A stretch of 64,000 nucleotides of DNA from Lachnospiraceae bacterium (GTDB lineage Bacteria; Bacillota; Clostridia; Lachnospirales; Lachnospiraceae). Position numbers and translations under genes: made by a program. Position 1 is the first letter of the stretch. Every line of letters begins with the position of its first letter. Where the stretch lies: contig CAAGMZ010000014.1 in the NCBI GenBank assembly GCA_900771195.1, positions 1 to 64,000 on the forward strand, written 5' to 3'. Positions 8,125-16,188 of the stretch are shown in pieces. The notes under the pieces were generated by a model. That model worked only from the letters and a program-made list of their open reading frames with translations. It was not told the origin of the DNA and did not search any database.

Positions 8125-8924
8125 AACAGAGACTGGATGTTCTGTTAGCGGAGAGAAGGCTTGCAGATTCAAGGGAAAAGGCCAAGGCCATAATAATGTC
8201 AGGCATCGTGTACGTGAACGGGCAGAAGGAAGACAAAGCAGGAGCGATGTTTGACGTGACCAGTGAGATAGAAGTCCGCGGAGCTGTAATGAAATACGTC
8301 AGCCGCGGGGGACTTAAGCTTGAGAAGGCAATGGAAGTTTTTGATGTGAACCTGGATGGAAAAGTCTGTATGGATGTGGGTTCATCCACAGGAGGATTTA
8401 CGGACTGCATGCTGCAAAACGGCGCGGTCAGGGTATACTCCGTTGATGTGGGACACGGACAGCTTGCCTGGAAGTTAAGAAATGATGACCGTGTGGTCGT
8501 TATGGAGAAGACTAACATAAAGTATGTGACACCGCAGGACATAGAGGACAGAATAGGCTTTGCCAGCATAGACGTATCTTTTATTTCGCTTACAAAGGTT
8601 CTTCTGCCGGTAAAGGAACTGCTTTTGGACGACGGACAGATAGTGTGCCTTATTAAGCCGCAGTTTGAGGCAGGCAGGGACAAGGTGGGCAAAAAAGGTG
8701 TTGTCCGAGATATGAGTGTCCATGAGGATGTTATCAGGATGGTGCTTGAATATGCCGTGTCAATCGGTTTGGATGTGCTGGGCCTTGATTATTCGCCCAT
8801 CAAGGGGCCTGAGGGCAATATAGAGTATCTCGCCCATCTTCAGAAGACCACGAAAGAGACCGGTGACATTGCGGATGACATAAATATTTTATCGGTGGTG
8901 ACACAGTCACACGAAAAGCTTTGA
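8121..8924 (+). CDS. tlyA: TlyA-family rRNA (cytidine-2'-O)-methyltransferase
   Basis: S4-domain plus FtsJ-type methyltransferase, 267 residues (YqxC in Bacillus). The N-terminal S4 RNA-binding domain covers about residues 3-62, and the SAM-binding motif DVGSSTGGFTD is at residues 85-95. The lysine of KLEKA, the aspartate of IDVSFISL and KPQFEAG fit the K-D-K-type methyltransferase pattern. In mycobacteria TlyA 2'-O-methylates 16S and 23S rRNA and loss gives capreomycin resistance; the substrate here is inferred. It is coupled to dxs by an ATGA overlap. Confidence 0.92.
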   Translation: MKQRLDVLLAERRLADSREKAKAIIMSGIVYVNGQKEDKAGAMFDVTSEIEVRGAVMKYVSRGGLKLEKAMEVFDVNLDGKVCMDVGSSTGGFTDCMLQNGAVRVYSVDVGHGQLAWKLRNDDRVVVMEKTNIKYVTPQDIEDRIGFASIDVSFISLTKVLLPVKELLLDDGQIVCLIKPQFEAGRDKVGKKGVVRDMSVHEDVIRMVLEYAVSIGLDVLGLDYSPIKGPEGNIEYLAHLQKTTKETGDIADDINILSVVTQSHEKL

Positions 8925-8942
8925 TGCAAGGAGCTTTAAAAA

Positions 8943-9794
8943 ATGGATAATTTTTATATTATTGCCAATTCCCAGAAGGACAGTGATTTTGCTTTTACAG
9001 GGCAGATATGTGATTACATAAGGAGCAGGGGCAAAAAATGTTCTTATCAGGAGTACGATAAAAATCCTGACGGGAAATATAATTCTGCCGATGCAAAGAG
9101 GGTTCCGCCCGACACAGAATGTGTTATAGTACTGGGCGGTGACGGCACGCTTATACAGGCAGCCCGTGATCTGAGTTCCATGGAGGTTTTGGTGTTCGGA
9201 ATAAATATCGGCACAATAGGATACCTTACGGATATCGACAGAGAGCAGGCTTTTCCTGCAATTGACATGCTTATTGCAGATGACTGTCAGACAGACAAAA
9301 GAATGCTTCTCACCGGTGATGTGTACCGCGGTGAAGAGAAGATTTTTTCCGGGATAGCACTCAATGACATAGTCATAAACAGGATGGGGTCACTGAAAAT
9401 CATTAATTTTGATGTATATGTAAACGGTGAATTTCTGATAACATATCCGGCGGACGGACTTATTTTGTCCACACCCACAGGCTCCACCGCATACAATCTT
9501 TCAGCGGGAGGTCCCATAGTCAGACCACAGACCGAGTGCATAGTGATGACGCCGGTGTGCCCTCATATTCTCAATAAAAGCAGCGTTATTTTTGGCGGTG
9601 AAGACGAACTGGAAATCAGGATGAGTCATTCACATACAGGCGTTGAGGAGAGGGTGGCGACCTTTGACGGAGGAAGCTATGTCAGGCTTACAACCGGGGA
9701 CCGCATTGTGGTCCGGAAATCCGGCAGTTACGCAAAGCTCCTTAGGACCGGGAAACAGAATTTTTTACAGATACTGAGAAATAAATTAGCATAA
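8943..9794 (+). CDS. nadK: NAD(+) kinase
   Basis: Phosphorylates NAD to NADP. The 283-residue protein carries the family's GGDGT motif at residues 65-69, then INIGTIGYLTD, an internal LNDIVINR segment and the Gly-rich TPTGSTAYNLSAGGPI substrate loop near residues 180-195. AAGGAG precedes the ATG at 8943. The tlyA-nadK-argR-recN order is common in Clostridia, whereas Bacillus has no nadK at this place. Spacing is 18 nt to tlyA and 58 nt to argR. Confidence 0.95.
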   Translation: MDNFYIIANSQKDSDFAFTGQICDYIRSRGKKCSYQEYDKNPDGKYNSADAKRVPPDTECVIVLGGDGTLIQAARDLSSMEVLVFGINIGTIGYLTDIDREQAFPAIDMLIADDCQTDKRMLLTGDVYRGEEKIFSGIALNDIVINRMGSLKIINFDVYVNGEFLITYPADGLILSTPTGSTAYNLSAGGPIVRPQTECIVMTPVCPHILNKSSVIFGGEDELEIRMSHSHTGVEERVATFDGGSYVRLTTGDRIVVRKSGSYAKLLRTGKQNFLQILRNKLA

Positions 9795-9852
9795 ATCATT
9801 GATTGATGTACCTGGACGGAAATCGATGAATATACATGGAGGATAAGACGGG

Positions 9853-10308
9853 ATGAAGAGTGACAGACAGAGCAAAATAATTGAGATTATCAGCAAAAAT
9901 AACGTTGAGACACAGGAAGAACTGGTTGAGATGCTTAATCATCAGGGATATGATGTGACGCAGGCGACGGTTTCAAGGGATATCAGGGAGCTTAACCTTC
10001 TCAAGGTCACTGTCGACGGAAGACAGAAATATGCATATATAAACCATGAGGACGGAGCCAAGACGAACAATAAGTACATGCGAGTCCTCAGGGAAGGATT
10101 CGTGTCAATGGATATGGCCCAGAATATACTTGTCATCAAGACCATATCCGGCATGGCAATGGCGGTTGCGGCAGCGCTTGACGCCATGAAATGGAATGAG
10201 ATTGTAGGCTCCATTGCGGGTGATGACACAATAATGTGCGCTATAAGAACGGTGGAGGACACTAAGCTTCTTATGGAGAAAATCAGAAAAGTAATCAATG
10301 AAAACTGA
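9853..10308 (+). CDS. argR: Arginine repressor
   Basis: Hexameric regulator that senses L-arginine and controls arginine synthesis and breakdown (ArgR/AhrC). The 151-residue product has an N-terminal winged helix-turn-helix (residues about 1-70, with NNVETQEELVEML and VTQATVSRDIRELNLLKV) and a C-terminal oligomerisation and arginine-binding domain containing VGSIAGDDTIMCAI, where the GDDT motif contacts arginine. GGAGGATAAG precedes the ATG. Its place before recN is as in Bacillus ahrC. No arginine genes are in the window, so its targets lie elsewhere. Confidence 0.95.
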   Translation: MKSDRQSKIIEIISKNNVETQEELVEMLNHQGYDVTQATVSRDIRELNLLKVTVDGRQKYAYINHEDGAKTNNKYMRVLREGFVSMDMAQNILVIKTISGMAMAVAAALDAMKWNEIVGSIAGDDTIMCAIRTVEDTKLLMEKIRKVINEN

Positions 10309-10365
10309 TGCGCTTAACGGGGAGAAGCGTAGGAGATAAATATCCTTCTGCGGAAAGGAAAACAG

Positions 10366-12036
10366 ATGTTACTAAGTTTGCATGTAAAAAATCTGGCACT
10401 GGTAAAGGAAGCGGAGGTTGAATTTGAGAACGGCCTCAATATCCTGACCGGTGAGACAGGAGCGGGAAAATCAGTGATTCTTGGCTCGGTGAATCTGGCG
10501 CTGGGCGGAAAGGCGAGCGCCGACATTATCGGAAGATACGGGGACGCTGCCCTTACTGAGCTTACGTTTCTTGTGGAAGATGAGGAACGCATTGCGGCAC
10601 TTCGGGAGCTTGGTGTAGAGCCTGAGGACGGACTTGTCATAATTTCAAGAAAAATCACATCAGGGCGAAGCGTTATCAAAGTGAATTCAGAGACGGTAAC
10701 AGCGTCAGCGGTCAGAAAAATAACTGAGCTTCTCATCGATATTCACGGACAGCACGACCACCAGTCACTTTTGTATCCGCAGAACCATCTTAAAATTCTT
10801 GACAGATTTGCAAAAGATGAACTTAAGCCTTATATGGACAGGCTTTCTGTGGCATTTAAGGAATATAAGGATGCCTGCCGCGCATTGGATGAATTTAGTA
10901 TTGACGAGGCAGAGCGTAACCGTGAGATTTCTTACCTCCTATTTGAGATTGATGAAATTGAGAATGCAGACCTTAAACCGGGGGAAGATGAGCAGGTAGA
11001 GGTTTCCTATCGTAAAATGGCAAATTCCCGTAAGATTGCCGATGAGCTTAGCAGTATAAATATGCTGCTTTCATCTGACGGATCTCTGTCAGATGCAGTA
11101 GGAAAGGCTTATTCATCGCTTAATTCGGTTGTTCAGTATGACGAAGAGCTGAATTCACTGCTTTCGCAGCTTGCTGACATAGACAGTCTTTTGTCTGATT
11201 TTGGCAGGGATATGAACGACTACATATCCGGTCTTGAATATAACGAAGCGGAATTCTCCGAGGTTGAACGAAGACTTGATAAGATTAATGACCTTAAGGC
11301 CAAGTATGGACAGACTATTGACATGATTAACGCAAGAAAAAATGAGGCTCAGAAAAAGCTGGACTTTTACAGTGATTATGAGGCTAATCTTGAGGCTGCC
11401 GCAAAGCGGAAAGATGATACTTACAGGACTGTCACCGAAATCTGCCGACAGATTACAGCGGTTCGCCAAAAAGCAGCGTCAAAGCTTGCGGACGACATAA
11501 CCAAGGCACTTCTTGACCTTAATTTTGAACAGGTGCAGTTTGAGATTGAGATACGGCCCAAGGATAATCCCGGTGCGGACGGAGCCGACGAGGCTGAATT
11601 CATGATTTCAATGAATCCCGGAGAGCCTGTGAGACCGCTTGCAAAGGTTGCTTCAGGCGGAGAACTTTCCCGTATTATGCTTGGAATTAAATCGGTGCTT
11701 GCAGGAAAAGATGACATTGACACGCTTATTTTTGATGAAATCGACACGGGAATAAGCGGCAGGACTGCCCAGAAGGTGGCGGAGAAAATGGGGCTTATTG
11801 CAAAGGAGCATCAGGTATTGTGCATAACGCATCTTCCGCAGATAGCTGCAATGGCGGATACACATTTTTTGATTGAAAAAAATGTTGTCGACGGTTTTAC
11901 GGTTACTTCTATCAGCAGGCTTGACGAAGACAGTATGGTGGATGAACTTTCCAGAATGCTCGGAGGACTTGAGATAACAAAGGAAGTACGGGACAATGCG
12001 GCACAGATGAAGGCACTGGCAAAAAAATTGAAATAG
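10366..12036 (+). CDS. recN: DNA repair protein RecN
   Basis: SMC-like ATPase recruited to double-strand breaks. The 556-residue protein has the N-terminal Walker A GETGAGKS at residues 29-36, a Q-loop-type IHGQHDHQSL, a central coiled-coil region (about 160-370) shorter than in true SMCs, and the C-terminal signature VASGGELSRIMLGIK with Walker B LIFDEIDTGISG. AAAGGAAA precedes the ATG. An intrinsic terminator follows 35 nt after the stop, marking the end of the run that begins at nusB, with spoIVB downstream expressed separately. Confidence 0.96.
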   Translation: MLLSLHVKNLALVKEAEVEFENGLNILTGETGAGKSVILGSVNLALGGKASADIIGRYGDAALTELTFLVEDEERIAALRELGVEPEDGLVIISRKITSGRSVIKVNSETVTASAVRKITELLIDIHGQHDHQSLLYPQNHLKILDRFAKDELKPYMDRLSVAFKEYKDACRALDEFSIDEAERNREISYLLFEIDEIENADLKPGEDEQVEVSYRKMANSRKIADELSSINMLLSSDGSLSDAVGKAYSSLNSVVQYDEELNSLLSQLADIDSLLSDFGRDMNDYISGLEYNEAEFSEVERRLDKINDLKAKYGQTIDMINARKNEAQKKLDFYSDYEANLEAAAKRKDDTYRTVTEICRQITAVRQKAASKLADDITKALLDLNFEQVQFEIEIRPKDNPGADGADEAEFMISMNPGEPVRPLAKVASGGELSRIMLGIKSVLAGKDDIDTLIFDEIDTGISGRTAQKVAEKMGLIAKEHQVLCITHLPQIAAMADTHFLIEKNVVDGFTVTSISRLDEDSMVDELSRMLGGLEITKEVRDNAAQMKALAKKLK

Positions 12037-12070
12037 TTTACAGTTTCATAAGAAAATATTTTTACATAAT

Positions 12071-12104
12071 AAGAGCAGGATGAATAATCCTGCTTTTATT
12101 TTTT
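12071..12104 (+). terminator. Intrinsic terminator after recN
   Basis: AGCAGGAT (12074-12081) pairs with ATCCTGCT (12087-12094) around a 5-nt loop, followed by TTTTATTTTTT. The next gene starts only about 20 nt after the T-run. Confidence 0.88.
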
Positions 12105-12125
12105 GGGGATTGGAGGTGCACTTTT

Positions 12126-13373
12126 ATGCACATACGGAAAATAACAAAAGGCATGAGGCGTACCATTGCGGTGTTTACTTCTGCCGCAGCAGTTATGGGA
12201 TATGTTCAGTATATAAAAGTAAATGTGCCGGACACCATATATCTTGATTCCTACTCAGGAGGAACAATTGATATGGAACTTCCGTTTGTGGGCACGGCAC
12301 TGTGTCATGATGAAGGTCAGGCAGTGACGGCATCGGTCAATCTCATGGAACCGGTTGTATTCAGTTCGGGAAATGCTTCCGAGCATGAGGTTGCACTGAA
12401 ACTGTTCGGAATATGGGATGTAAAGCATGTGACTGTGTCGGTGGGAGAAAGCCGGCAGGTAGTTGCATGCGGGATTCCTGTCGGAATTTATATTGAGACA
12501 GATGGCATATTGGTTGTGGATGTGGGTGAGGTAGAGACGGGAAGCAGCACGATAGAGGCACCGGCCAAGGGAATTCTTAAGCCGGGAGATTATATTGAGT
12601 CCGTTAACGGAAGAACCATGGACAGCATAAACACCCTTGTGGACACCATATCGGAATGCAGAGATTATGCTGTAATCGGTATCAGAAGAGATGGCGAGCG
12701 CATTGAGGTGAAAATAAAGCCTGTACAGGACGGGGACGGAAATGGCAAAATAGGAGTATGGGTCCGGGACGACTGCCAGGGTCTGGGAACTCTTACTTAT
12801 GTGGACGATAAAGGGGATTTTGGCACGCTGGGACATGCAATCAGTGACAGCTCAACGGGTCAGATGGTGGAGATAAAGAGCGGAAGCCTCTATACCGCCC
12901 ACATATGGTCCGTGGTCAAAGGCGAGAGCGGAACACCGGGAGAGGTTATCGGCTCAATAAATTACGGAGATGACTGTTATCTTGGAGATATTGAAGACAA
13001 CTGTAAAATCGGTGTATATGGGAAAGCAGATGAAAAAGTATTCGCTTACGTGGATGAGGTTTATCTTCCGATTGCATACAAACAGGATATAAAGAAAGGT
13101 GATGCCCTCATACGGACATTTGTGGGAGGAGACGTAAAGGATTACCATATTGACATTGAGGAGGTACACTTTGCAGAATCATATGAAAATAAGGGAATCG
13201 TGTTCAAGGTAACTGATAAGGAGCTTCTGGAAGCTACCAACGGCATAGTACAGGGGATGAGCGGCAGTCCCATAATACAGGACGGAAAAGTCATAGGGGC
13301 CGTAACACATGTGTTTGTGAACGAGCCCGACAAAGGCTATGGGATATTTATTGAAAACATGCTCGAGCATTGA
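12126..13373 (+). CDS. spoIVB: SpoIVB serine peptidase (S55 family)
   Basis: Forespore-made, secreted protease that in Bacillus triggers sigma-K activation by cleaving SpoIVFA. The 415-residue protein starts with a signal-anchor (about residues 8-30), has a PDZ domain near residues 135-200 (with GILKPGDYIESVNG) and a C-terminal protease domain. His237 in the LGHAISD motif and Ser379 in GMSGSPI fit the catalytic pair known from Bacillus SpoIVB. TGGAGGTG precedes the ATG. In most spore formers spo0A follows directly; here a structured-repeat element and a convergent transporter gene follow and spo0A lies 22 kb away. Confidence 0.95.
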   Translation: MHIRKITKGMRRTIAVFTSAAAVMGYVQYIKVNVPDTIYLDSYSGGTIDMELPFVGTALCHDEGQAVTASVNLMEPVVFSSGNASEHEVALKLFGIWDVKHVTVSVGESRQVVACGIPVGIYIETDGILVVDVGEVETGSSTIEAPAKGILKPGDYIESVNGRTMDSINTLVDTISECRDYAVIGIRRDGERIEVKIKPVQDGDGNGKIGVWVRDDCQGLGTLTYVDDKGDFGTLGHAISDSSTGQMVEIKSGSLYTAHIWSVVKGESGTPGEVIGSINYGDDCYLGDIEDNCKIGVYGKADEKVFAYVDEVYLPIAYKQDIKKGDALIRTFVGGDVKDYHIDIEEVHFAESYENKGIVFKVTDKELLEATNGIVQGMSGSPIIQDGKVIGAVTHVFVNEPDKGYGIFIENMLEH

Positions 13374-13387
13374 GTCCGGGCAGTACA

Positions 13388-13440
13388 CTTGCAAAAAGGA
13401 TACGACGCAAGCTTGCTTGCGGGAGTATCCTTTTTGCGAG
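13388..13440. terminator. Long two-part hairpin, probable bidirectional terminator
   Basis: GCAAAAAGGATAC (13391-13403) pairs with GTATCCTTTTTGC (13425-13437), extendable outward to 13388/13440 with one G-T pair. Nested inside is CGCAAGC (13406-13412) with GCTTGCG (13415-13421). An A-run on one arm and a T-run on the other suit termination for both convergent genes, spoIVB and the transporter. It abuts the 71-bp repeats. Confidence 0.7.
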
Positions 13441-13581
13441 TGGGCTATCCGGCGAAAGCCGGACAACCGACGGACGCAAAGCGTCAGGCGGTTGCGCCCG
13501 GACATAAGAGGTGGGCTATCCGGCGAAAGCCGGACAACCGACGGACGCGAAGCGTCAGGCGGTTGCGCCCGGACATAAGAG
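13440..13581 (+). repeat. Two tandem 71-bp GC-rich structured repeats
   Basis: Units 13440-13510 and 13511-13581 differ at one base (A at 13478, G at 13549). Each is about 65% G+C by my count, well above the flanks. In unit 1, TCCGGC (13448-13453) pairs with GCCGGA (13458-13463) over a GAAA loop. CAACCG (13464-13469) pairs with CGGTTG (13489-13494), and inside it GACGC (13473-13477) pairs with GCGTC (13481-13485). GGGC (13442-13445) with GCCC (13496-13499) would close a three-way junction. The single difference lies in the terminal loop of the inner stem. Open frames crossing the element look like by-products of the repeat and not genes. Confidence 0.85.
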
Positions 13582-13589
13582 GTGTGCTG

Positions 13590-14450
13590 TTACGAATCAG
13601 AATGCTTTGCCGTATATGCCCACTTAAACACGGCACTTCCAATTATCACGGCATATCCGATGATGCTTAAGATGTCCGGAATCTGTCCCAGAAATACAAG
13701 CCCTAACAGTGCTGCAAAGATAACCTGGGTATAGTCAAATACGGAAATTTCTTTTGCCGGAGCTTTGGTGTACGCTTTGGTTATGCAAAATTGTCCTCCG
13801 GAAGCAGAGATTCCGGCAAGAAGCAGGAAAACAAGCTGCCCGGATGTCATGGGAACAAAGCCTGTGACAAGAAAAGGCAGTGATACAAGGCACGAAAATA
13901 CCGAGAAACACAGGACGATGACGGGTCCGGGAACCCCTTCTTTTCCAAGCTTTCTGACGAAGGTGTATGCCGTGCCGGCTCCCAGCCCTCCGAGAACCCC
14001 GATGAGGGCATAAACAGACTGCAGCTGAAAAGAAGGTTTTACCACAAAGAGGGCTCCGGTAAACGCCACAAGTACGCATAGCCATTCGATTTTATTGGCT
14101 TTTTCCCTGAGAATAAAGGTTGACATAATTATGGCAAAGAAAGGCGAAAGCTTGTTGAGAATGTTGGCATCGGCAATGTTAAGCCTGTCAATGGCATAAA
14201 AATTGCAAATGAGGCCGACTGTACCGCAGAGACTTCTGAGGAAAAGACCGAGAATACTGCTGCCAATAGGCGTGAATTTCACTTTGCTTCTGATAAGAGT
14301 TACCGTGGCAATTACTGCGGCGACGGCATTGCGGAAAAAAACTTTTTCCATGGTGGGCAGGTCCCCGGACATACGGACAAAAAATGTCATGAGAGCGAAG
14401 AAAAATCCTGCGAGTATTATATATAAGATTCCCTGTTTTCTGTTGTTCAT
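13590..14450 (-). CDS. EamA/DMT-superfamily transporter
   Basis: Inner-membrane permease of the drug/metabolite transporter superfamily, 286 residues. About ten hydrophobic segments arranged as two EamA repeats are visible; the first opens LYIILAGFFFALMTFFVRM and the second begins near residue 150 with ALIGVLGGLGAGTAY. RNAVAAVIA and NILNKLSPFFAII fit the family's first-repeat pattern. The substrate cannot be told; DMT members export metabolites, amino acids or nucleotide precursors. It is transcribed against spoIVB, its stop lies 9 bp from the 71-bp repeats, and it is alone on this strand. Confidence 0.88.
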   Translation of the reverse strand: MNNRKQGILYIILAGFFFALMTFFVRMSGDLPTMEKVFFRNAVAAVIATVTLIRSKVKFTPIGSSILGLFLRSLCGTVGLICNFYAIDRLNIADANILNKLSPFFAIIMSTFILREKANKIEWLCVLVAFTGALFVVKPSFQLQSVYALIGVLGGLGAGTAYTFVRKLGKEGVPGPVIVLCFSVFSCLVSLPFLVTGFVPMTSGQLVFLLLAGISASGGQFCITKAYTKAPAKEISVFDYTQVIFAALLGLVFLGQIPDILSIIGYAVIIGSAVFKWAYTAKHSDS

Positions 14451-14558
14451 ATTATGTCAAATCCTTCCGGTATTTTACCAATCCAATAGGGGAATCGAAT
14501 CCCTGTATTTTTTTGCAACATAAATCTACCATATCGGATATCGGACTTCAAGAAAATC

Positions 14559-14587
14559 TTGCGTAACATGATGATATATGATAAAAT
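14559..14587 (+). promoter_or_regulatory. Possible promoter for the small lipoprotein gene
   Basis: TTGCGT at 14559-14564 and TAAAAT at 14582-14587 with 17-bp spacing, ahead of the gene at 14628. Both boxes deviate from consensus. Confidence 0.4.
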
Positions 14588-14627
14588 CTCTTTCGTTTGA
14601 AATTCTAATGACAAAGCAGGAGGAAAA

Positions 14628-15077
14628 ATGAAAAAGATTATTATTTCAATTCTTACTGTATGCATGGTTTTGTGCATGGCAGGATGCGGTAATGTACAGT
14701 CAGGTAAATCTTTCACGTATAATGTGGAAACGGGGGATAAAGTTCAAATCAGACTTGATACCACGGATGACTATGATTTGTCATCTGACCTTCCCTTCGA
14801 AATTTCGAAGGACGGAAAAACACTTTCAACCGGAAGCTTTATTAAAGCGGAAGGTTATGAGCAGTATGTTGAAGCGGTAACGGCGTCAGAGTCTGCAGAA
14901 ATCATTGAACAGGGCACCAAGGATTCCAATAAGTACATGTTCTGGAGATATAACGGTGAATATAATTATGTTGTTATCGTGGGTGAATCAGACACCGGAG
15001 TTCTTATCGGTAACAAGGAATCCGAGGAATCTGCAAGGGAATGTTTTAACAGGCTTAAAATCACACTGAAAAAATAA
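14628..15077 (+). CDS. Small lipoprotein of unknown function
   Basis: The 149-residue product opens with a lipoprotein signal peptide: MKK, a hydrophobic core, and a lipobox MAGC with the lipidated cysteine at residue 20. The mature part is acidic and of mixed strand/helix character, with a WRYNGEYNYVVIVG stretch and a C-terminal helix (ESARECFNRLKITLKK). I do not recognise a named family; the layout resembles small DUF-type lipoproteins of Clostridia. AGGAGG precedes the ATG. It appears to be transcribed alone, since pta has its own promoter immediately downstream. Confidence 0.8.
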   Translation: MKKIIISILTVCMVLCMAGCGNVQSGKSFTYNVETGDKVQIRLDTTDDYDLSSDLPFEISKDGKTLSTGSFIKAEGYEQYVEAVTASESAEIIEQGTKDSNKYMFWRYNGEYNYVVIVGESDTGVLIGNKESEESARECFNRLKITLKK

Positions 15078-15097
15078 AATTTTCTCTTTATTTTTTC

Positions 15098-15126
15098 TTG
15101 TAACGCAGTCAATATAGCGTTATAAT
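15098..15126 (+). promoter_or_regulatory. Sigma-A promoter for pta-ackA
   Basis: TTGTAA at 15098-15103 and TATAAT at 15121-15126, 17-bp spacing, about 45 bp upstream of the pta start. It begins 20 bp after the lipoprotein stop. Confidence 0.75.
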
Positions 15127-15171
15127 AATGCTGAATTTTGGCGTTTACGCAGGAAGGATTTTGTTGAACTT

Positions 15172-16170
15172 ATGAGAATGATAGAGAAGATTAAAGAAAG
15201 AGCCAGAGCTGACAGGAGAAGGATAGTTCTGCCTGAGGGCATGGACAGGAGAGTGTGGGAGGCTGCTGCGCAGATAGTCAAGGAAGGAGTGGCAGATATC
15301 ACGGTTCTTGCCACACCTCATGAGATGGCATCCAGCAGCGAAGGCATTGATGTTTCGGGGATTAATATTATCAATCCTTTAGAATCGGACAGACTTGATG
15401 AATACATTGAACAGCTTGTAGTACTCAGAAGAATGAAGGGCATGACACCGGATGAGGCAAGGGAGCTTCTTACTACCGATTATGTTCATTATGCATGCAT
15501 GATGCTCCGCAATGACGAGGCTGACGGAGTTGTGTCGGGAGCATGTCATTCGACGGCCAACACCCTGAGACCGGCACTTCAGATAGTTAAGGCAAAGCCG
15601 GGAGTCAAGCTTGTTTCAGCATTTTTTATAATGGTTGTGCCTGACTGCCCTTATGGATATAACGGAACATTCCTTTTCGGTGACTGCGGTCTTGAGCAGA
15701 ATCCTGATCCGGAGAGACTTGCGGCTATTGCCGTAGATTCTGCACGTTCCTTCCAGAAATTAATCGGAGCAGAGCCTGTGGTTGCATTCCTTTCACATTC
15801 TACAATGGGAAGTGCAAGGCATGTTGATGTTGATAAGGTTGCCAAGGCTGTTGCAATTGCAAAGGAAATGGCACCTGATATCAAGCTTGACGGAGAACTT
15901 CAGCTTGATGCGGCAATCGTGCCTGAAGTCGGAGCGCTCAAGGCTCCGGACAGCAAGGTGGCAGGACACGCCAATGTGCTTATTTTTCCTGATCTTGATG
16001 CCGGAAATATCGGTTATAAGCTTGTTCAGAGACTTGCGAAGGCAGAAGCCTACGGACCTGTAACACAGGGCATCAATAAGCCGGTAAACGATCTTTCAAG
16101 AGGCTGCTCTCCTGAAGATATTGTAGGCGTTGTGGCACTTACGGTTGTTCAGTCGCAGCTTCAGATTTAA
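15172..16170 (+). CDS. pta: Phosphate acetyltransferase
   Basis: Converts acetyl-CoA and phosphate to acetyl phosphate, the first step of acetate formation. The 332-residue protein is the short, single-domain type found in Firmicutes. Recognisable stretches are IVLPEGMDRRVWEAA, NDEADGVVSGACHSTANTLRPALQ, FLSHSTMGSARH and the C-terminal INKPVNDLSRGCSPEDIVGVVALT. ATG codons at 15172 and 15178 are both possible starts; AGGAAGG is 15-20 nt upstream. The stop abuts the ribosome site of ackA, so the two fermentation enzymes form an operon that yields ATP. Confidence 0.96.
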   Translation: MRMIEKIKERARADRRRIVLPEGMDRRVWEAAAQIVKEGVADITVLATPHEMASSSEGIDVSGINIINPLESDRLDEYIEQLVVLRRMKGMTPDEARELLTTDYVHYACMMLRNDEADGVVSGACHSTANTLRPALQIVKAKPGVKLVSAFFIMVVPDCPYGYNGTFLFGDCGLEQNPDPERLAAIAVDSARSFQKLIGAEPVVAFLSHSTMGSARHVDVDKVAKAVAIAKEMAPDIKLDGELQLDAAIVPEVGALKAPDSKVAGHANVLIFPDLDAGNIGYKLVQRLAKAEAYGPVTQGINKPVNDLSRGCSPEDIVGVVALTVVQSQLQI

Positions 16171-16188
16171 TTGTGTCGGAGGGTAATT

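Noticed and set aside
9821..9840. A possible ARG box (TGAATATACAT) before argR suggesting autoregulation
   Set aside because: Only one half resembles the operator consensus and no second copy is visible.
10309..10365. Two small hairpins before recN, one pairing TCCTT with the AAGGA of its ribosome site
   Set aside because: The stems are 5-7 bp, without T-runs or conservation evidence; chance pairing is likely in a 57-base gap.
12041..12075. A CATAATA sequence after recN that could be a sigma-G or sigma-F -10 for spoIVB
   Set aside because: The -35 candidate is 14 bp away, short of the usual spacing, and the recN terminator would lie inside the leader.
13389..13670. Open frames (13339-13578, 13389-13670) over the repeat block, with Arg-rich, repeated peptide text
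   Set aside because: They follow the 71-bp repeat in several frames, have no ribosome site, and run into the 3' end of the convergent transporter gene; they are by-products of a GC-rich structured repeat.
14475..14520. A GGGAATCGAATCCC-like stretch resembling a tRNA T-arm, a possible attachment-site scar
   Set aside because: No acceptor, D or anticodon arms lie around it, the loop is not a clean T-loop, and no integrase or direct repeat is present.
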